Shown here piece after piece: positions 53,888 to 57,928 of a DNA stretch of 57,928 bases. The position numbers and the translations under genes are program-made. Position 1 is the stretch's first letter; the number at the start of each line of letters is the position of its first letter. The notes under the pieces were generated by a model. The model made no database searches, had not been told where the DNA came from, and saw nothing but the letters and a program-made list of their open reading frames with translations. Source of the DNA: Chamaesiphon sp. 341R_metabat_111 (lineage in GTDB: Bacteria; Cyanobacteriota; Cyanobacteriia; Cyanobacteriales; Chamaesiphonaceae); the NCBI GenBank assembly GCA_025351825.1, contig JANXVE010000191.1, positions 1-57,928 on the forward strand, in the 5' to 3' direction.

Positions 53888-54190
53888 ATGACCACCGAAC
53901 GTTTACCCATCATCCATCCTGGCGAAATTCTCAAGCTAGATTTCCTTGAACCTTTGAATATCACCCCCTATCGCCTCAGCATAGATATTGGGGTGGCTCA
54001 AACCCGCATTAGTGAAGTTATCAATGGCAAACGCGGCATCAGCGCAGATACAGCGATTCGGTTATCTCGTTATTTCAGTAACAGTGCCCAATTTTGGTTG
54101 AATTTACAAGCTGGATACGACCTCAGATTGGCTCAAGCAGAGCATCAAGCTGTATACGATCGCATTCCTACGGCCAGCGGTGTAAGTTAG
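53888..54190 (+). CDS. higA: HigA-type antitoxin (XRE helix-turn-helix)
   Basis: This 100-residue protein opens with IIHPGEILKLDFLEPLNIT, the HigA/VapI signature, and has a helix-turn-helix (YRLSIDIGVAQTRISEVINGKRGIS), then TAIRLSRYFSNSAQFWLNLQAGYDL. HigA binds HigB and represses their shared promoter. It converges on the ligase gene, with 14 bases between the stops. Confidence 0.93.
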   Translation: MTTERLPIIHPGEILKLDFLEPLNITPYRLSIDIGVAQTRISEVINGKRGISADTAIRLSRYFSNSAQFWLNLQAGYDLRLAQAEHQAVYDRIPTASGVS

Positions 54191-54204
54191 TTGGTGGGCA
54201 TTAT

Positions 54205-55380
54205 CTACTTAAACAGTGCCCGCATTCCCTCTTGGCGTTTGAGAGCGAGTTTCGTCACTTGACGTTTCTCGGCTTGACGAATAATTCGATTTAGCAATTC
54301 GGTGTACACCAGCGGTGGATTTGACTTCACCCACAGATAGAAAGAGAGTGAACCAGGGAGGGTATTAATCTCATTGAAATAGAGCTGGTTGGCACTAGCA
54401 TCGATGATGAAATCAATCCGCGATACGCCGGAACAGCCTAATACTTTAAACGCCTGTTTTGCATAGTCCAAAGCAGCTTGCTTCATCGCTGGATCGAGGT
54501 CTGGGGGGTCGATGATCCGCGACAAACTTGCCATGCCTTGGGATTCATTACCGCCCGTTTTTTTACCACCATCATCGCGGAGATATTTCTCTTCAAATGT
54601 CAGGACACCGCTGAGGGAAACGGGCATTTCAATCACCGAGGCAGTGATTTCATCGTCCTCTAGTACAGAAACATTAATCTCCAAAATCTCTTTGACGCAG
54701 GGTTCGACGATCGCATGGCTATCATACCGGAAAGTGTTTACCAAGCAAGCATTTAGGGTCAGCTCGTCTTTGGCAACTCCAATGCCGATACTCGAACCGA
54801 GATTGCAAGGCTTAACAAACAACGGCAGTTGTTCTAGTCCAGGTGTCGCAAAGATCTGTTCTCTGACTGAGGCTAGACTTTTCTGAGCATCCCGCCTGTC
54901 GATTAGTGCCGCAGGTAAAACTGGAATTCCCGCCGCTTTGAGCATCATCTTGCACTGATACTTGTTCATACCCAGAGCCGCAGGGAGCACGCCACATCCC
55001 GTATAAGTTGCGTCCGCCATCTCCAGCATCCCCTGAATGCAACCATCTTCACCAAATGTGCCGTGGAAGGCGAGGAAATAGATATCGATAGGTAAAACGT
55101 CGTTGGGGCGAGAATTGAGGTAGTTTAAGCCCTTACTACCAGCAATGGGTAAAAGCGCAACTTCCGTTGCTTCGGTGAGCGAACCAGGCAGACGACGATA
55201 GAAATTTTTGTCGAAGAGATTGTCACCGACGTACCAGCGTCCAGTTTGAGCGATGTAGACGGGGACGATATTGTACTGGGTAACATCGATGACGTTCATC
55301 AGTTGAATCGCTGTGATCACAGAGATTTCGTGTTCGACGGATCTACCCCCGAATAGTACTGCCAGATTTTTCTTCTTCAT
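54205..55380 (-). CDS. ddl: D-alanine-D-alanine ligase family protein
   Basis: This 391-residue ATP-grasp enzyme begins LAVLFGGRSVEHEISVITA, has FHGTFGEDGCIQGMLEMADATYTGCGVLPAALGMNK (here noted for GEDGCIQG), KPCNLGSSIGIG for ATP, and RIDFIIDASANQLYFNEINTLPGSL near the end. Ddl joins two D-Ala for peptidoglycan. The length (somewhat longer than typical 310-360) and the KKTGGNESQGMAS loop suggest it may be a second, variant Ddl of the host. It is divergent from terC. Confidence 0.85.
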   Translation of the reverse strand: MKKKNLAVLFGGRSVEHEISVITAIQLMNVIDVTQYNIVPVYIAQTGRWYVGDNLFDKNFYRRLPGSLTEATEVALLPIAGSKGLNYLNSRPNDVLPIDIYFLAFHGTFGEDGCIQGMLEMADATYTGCGVLPAALGMNKYQCKMMLKAAGIPVLPAALIDRRDAQKSLASVREQIFATPGLEQLPLFVKPCNLGSSIGIGVAKDELTLNACLVNTFRYDSHAIVEPCVKEILEINVSVLEDDEITASVIEMPVSLSGVLTFEEKYLRDDGGKKTGGNESQGMASLSRIIDPPDLDPAMKQAALDYAKQAFKVLGCSGVSRIDFIIDASANQLYFNEINTLPGSLSFYLWVKSNPPLVYTELLNRIIRQAEKRQVTKLALKRQEGMRALFK

Positions 55381-55518
55381 TGTCTAGTTCAATTATCGAC
55401 CACATGCACCGACCAACATTTTACCGCCATCTGACAGCATCCCGAACTATTCGATCGAATCTGGGTACTCTAGATACATAGTTAGTTACATCGCACAATT
55501 CACGCCTTTAACGATCTG

Positions 55519-56223
55519 ATGATTGACAAATTAATTGACGCTCCAGCAGTGGTTAGTACTTCGACACCAATGCTGTTACTAGTCCTAGTCGCTTTAGAAG
55601 CCGTATTATCGGCTGACAATGCCGTCGCCCTCGCCTCTATTTCCCAAGGATTAGCTGATGAAAAATTGCGTCGTCAGGCGTTAAATATTGGTTTGATTCT
55701 GGCTTACATCCTCCGCATGACATTGATTTTGGCGGCTACCTGGGTAGTCCGCTATTGGCAATTTCAGGTTTTGGGTGCGGCTTATTTACTCTGGTTGGTA
55801 TATCAATACTTTAGTTCCAAAATGGGTGAAGATGGCGAGAAGCACGGGCCACAATTCACTAGTCTGTGGCAAGCAATTCCAATGATTGCCATTACCGATC
55901 TGGCTTTTTCCTTAGATAGTGTGGCGACTGCAATTGCCGTATCTACTGATACTTGGCTGGTAATTAGTGGTGCCACGATTGGAATTATTATTCTGCGATT
56001 TATGGCAGGATTATTTATTAAGTGGTTGGAGGAGTATACCCACTTGGAAGATGCGGGCTATGTCACGGTGGGATTAGTTGGGATCAAGCTATTAGTCAAG
56101 GCGGCATTCCCAGATATTGAGATTCCTGAGCTGTTGATAGTCTCAACGATTGGAATTATCTTTGCTTGGGGCTTTTCTCAGCGGAAAGATGCGCCGGAAG
56201 AATTATCTGATGCTGGTGAGTAG
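55519..56223 (+). CDS. terC: TerC family integral membrane protein
   Basis: This 234-residue protein has about seven membrane helices with the TerC marks ALEAVLSADNAVALA and TDLAFSLDSVATAIAVS, whose Asp residues lie inside the membrane and are linked to metal (Mn2+) transport in this family. TerC was named from tellurite resistance. Two TerD genes lie just downstream in the opposite direction, so these form a Ter stress group. A terminator separates them. Confidence 0.9.
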   Translation: MIDKLIDAPAVVSTSTPMLLLVLVALEAVLSADNAVALASISQGLADEKLRRQALNIGLILAYILRMTLILAATWVVRYWQFQVLGAAYLLWLVYQYFSSKMGEDGEKHGPQFTSLWQAIPMIAITDLAFSLDSVATAIAVSTDTWLVISGATIGIIILRFMAGLFIKWLEEYTHLEDAGYVTVGLVGIKLLVKAAFPDIEIPELLIVSTIGIIFAWGFSQRKDAPEELSDAGE

Positions 56224-56355
56224 CATAACTTCTCTGGGTAATTTACTCGGTATGAAAAGATGGTGGCACCAGACTATGAATCCGAAGATCTAGTGCTAAT
56301 TCATGAAAGGATTCATCTGCAATTATTGCAATACATTCAGCTAATAGTGAATATA

Positions 56356-56393
56356 AAAATGACTCAACATCTGTAAAGATATTGAGTCATTTT
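56356..56393. terminator. Bidirectional terminator between terC and terD genes
   Basis: AAAATGACTCAA and TTGAGTCATTTT are exact 12-base reverse complements around a 14-base loop, with A-runs before and T-runs after, so it can end transcripts from both sides. Confidence 0.85.
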
Positions 56394-56407
56394 GAAGCTG
56401 ATAAAAC

Positions 56408-57013
56408 TTAGATGTAAGCTTTAACGAGTTCACTTAATCCATTGACGCTTACGCCATTACCGACTGCGGCCATTTTCCACTCTTCATTGTGGCGATAGAC
56501 TTCAGCTAAAACCATGCCAGTCATGCCTTGATAATCTTGACCAGAAAGATTGAATCTTGCTAGTTCTTGATTATTCGCAGTATTTACGAGTCGAACAAAC
56601 GCATTTTCAATTTGACTAAAATCTTGCTTGCGTCCTTGACAGTCATAAATATTTACGACGAATACCAGTTTCCCGATACTTAGCGGAATTTGTGACAGAT
56701 CGAGCATAATTATCTCATCATCACCATCACCTGCGCCAGTAGTATTATCGCCTTGATGCACGATCGCACCTGACGGATGTGCTAGATTACCGAAGTAAAT
56801 AATATTGTTATTATCGATCAGTTTGCCAGCATTATTAAGACAAATAACAGAAGCATCTAGATCGTAATCTTCGCCTGCTTTACTGCCAAGTTTGCTAAAA
56901 AAGCCGCCCTCAGGCTTGACAATATCCCAACCCAATCCACAGATAATTTTAGTTAGTCCTGGAGCTTCTTTGGATAAAGAAATTCGCTGTCCTTTTTGAA
57001 GACTAATTGCCAT
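56408..57013 (-). CDS. TerD family stress protein
   Basis: This 201-residue protein starts AISLQKGQRISLSKEAPGL and has DYDLDASVICLNN, then [18 protein letters not shown], followed by KQDFSQIENAFVRLVN. The acidic DxDLDAS and GDGDDE motifs bind Ca2+ in this family. TerD-type proteins respond to tellurite, phage, colicin and other envelope stress; the mechanism is unsettled. It lies 30 bases downstream of its paralogue on the same strand, so the two form an operon. Confidence 0.93.
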   Translation of the reverse strand: MAISLQKGQRISLSKEAPGLTKIICGLGWDIVKPEGGFFSKLGSKAGEDYDLDASVICLNNAGKLIDNNNIIYFGNLAHPSGAIVHQGDNTTGAGDGDDEIIMLDLSQIPLSIGKLVFVVNIYDCQGRKQDFSQIENAFVRLVNTANNQELARFNLSGQDYQGMTGMVLAEVYRHNEEWKMAAVGNGVSVNGLSELVKAYI

Positions 57014-57043
57014 AGAAGATACCTGATAATTAATCGATAGTTA

Positions 57044-57625
57044 CTACGCAGATTGATATCGATCGAGTAATTCTTTCAAACCACCCTGATAACCAGCACC
57101 AACGGCATTTAATCGCCATTCGCCATCTTTGCGGTAGAGTTCAGCCATAATCAAAGCTGTCTCGGTTGAATAGTCTTCTACCAAATCGTAACGGACAACT
57201 TCTTGCTCATTTTGAAGATTTACAACTCGCACAAATGCATTCTGAACTTGACCAAAATTTTGCTTCCGTTCTTGAGCCTCATGAATTGTAACTGCGACGA
57301 CAATTTTTTCAACTTCAGCAGGAACTTGGGTTAATTTAATCTTGGTGACCTCATCATCACCATCACCAGCACCTGTAAGATTGTCACCAGTATGCTCGAT
57401 CGATTTAGCTGGATCTGGACTAGTTAGATTATTAAAAAAGACAAAGTGTTTGTCGGAAATTAACTTATCGTTGCTACCAAGTAAAAATACCGAAGCATCG
57501 AGATCGAAATCAACGCCTGTATCTACCGATTTAATATCCCAACCCAACCCCACAAAAACTTCGGTTAGTCCTGAAGCGATCTTTTCTAAAGATACCCGTT
57601 GCCCTTTTGCTAATGATACTGCCAT
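57044..57625 (-). CDS. TerD family stress protein (TerE-like paralogue)
   Basis: This 193-residue protein is the paralogue of the one downstream: [67 protein letters not shown]. All calcium-binding acidic motifs are kept. It is likely the first gene of a two-gene operon with a promoter somewhere in 57626-57800. Confidence 0.93.
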   Translation of the reverse strand: MAVSLAKGQRVSLEKIASGLTEVFVGLGWDIKSVDTGVDFDLDASVFLLGSNDKLISDKHFVFFNNLTSPDPAKSIEHTGDNLTGAGDGDDEVTKIKLTQVPAEVEKIVVAVTIHEAQERKQNFGQVQNAFVRVVNLQNEQEVVRYDLVEDYSTETALIMAELYRKDGEWRLNAVGAGYQGGLKELLDRYQSA

Positions 57626-57808
57626 TTTAGAATAGTCCTAATTTTGCTAGATTCAGTGGTTGCAACTACATGAGACTCCGATCGCTCATATTTCAATGCT
57701 ACACTAAGCATTCCCAAATTGGGACAAACAATCTCCATCCTCAAAATTGCTGGAAAAGTAGCAGATCGAAATATTATAAAATTGCTAAAATCAATAGTCC
57801 GGACAGAT

Positions 57809-57928
57809 TTATGGAGCCAACGAGCCATACTGTAGAAGGCTGTCATAGTTAGGATGGGCTTTAATCAAAGTCTGGTCAAGCCCTAACATGGAAATAAATC
57901 TCTCAAGTAGATGCTCATTGAGTGCAAG
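57809..57928 (-). CDS. C-terminal end of an unknown protein (cut by window edge)
   Basis: On the minus strand the frame is open from the right edge for 39 codons to a TAA at 57809-57811, reading roughly LALNEHLLERFISML, then GLDQTLIKAHPNYDSLL and QYGSLAP. It looks like genuine coding sequence and ends 183 bases before the TerD gene. Too little is visible to name a family. Confidence 0.45.
   Translation of the reverse strand, partial: LALNEHLLERFISMLGLDQTLIKAHPNYDSLLQYGSLAP

Noticed and set aside
57610-57846. 78-residue minus-strand frame at the right edge
   Set aside because: It overlaps the TerD start, its composition is not coding-like, and a better frame from the edge ends at 57809.

Overview
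The window is from a cyanobacterium. It is rich in GATCGATC runs and HIP1-type GCGATCGC octamers (for example near 3572, 5166, 5953, 15641, 30393 and 31035). It also carries gene families typical of cyanobacteria and plastids: cyanobacterial-type gshA, a Tab2 RNA-binding protein, a DUF3611 membrane protein, FurA-like Fur and CRY-DASH. The intergenic repeats are of cyanobacterial type as well. I cannot name the genus with confidence. All functional calls come from reading the translated sequence; no search was run.

Layout. Positions 1-2571 hold the end of an unknown coiled-coil gene, a membrane-anchored PstS-like binding protein and trmFO. Positions 2621-30572 form one long minus-strand block. 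Read in transcription order it is: a GT2 glycosyltransferase fused to an NRPS loading module; a KS-AT-ACP-aminotransferase PKS; an OafA-type acyltransferase; a C-A-PCP NRPS; a C-A-PCP-TE NRPS; then Wzy-like polymerase, Wzx-like flippase, GT2, GT4, sugar epimerase, WecG/TagA transferase, GH10 hydrolase and Wzc-like tyrosine kinase. Divergent from it on the plus strand (31044-36266) are a polyprenyl-phosphate sugar-1-phosphate transferase and a second, one-module NRPS (half C-A-PCP-TE).

The main discovery candidate is this locus: a hybrid NRPS-PKS line built into a Wzx/Wzy exopolysaccharide gene set. The last NRPS and the Wzy gene share an ATGA stop/start, the first NRPS carries a glycosyltransferase domain, and the second NRPS follows the priming sugar transferase. 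Binding-pocket residues read by eye suggest Thr, malonate (aminated at the beta position), Gly and a Ser-like residue for the long line, and Pro for the single module. The simplest inference is a polysaccharide that carries, or is exported together with, a short peptide containing a beta-amino acid.

Positions 36358-53508 are housekeeping and accessory genes: PfkB kinase, a secreted low-complexity protein, a WD40 protein, tRNA-Met(CAU), an M23 peptidase, trmL, gshA, Tab2, TldE/PmbA, fur, CRY-DASH, a PadR regulator, DUF3611, larE, a MATE transporter and a prohibitin. They are separated by many short repeats, including TTAGGCT-like arrays. Positions 53564-57625 hold a HigBA toxin-antitoxin pair, a D-Ala-D-Ala ligase-family gene and a stress group of TerC plus two TerD proteins. 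A truncated unknown gene enters from the right edge.
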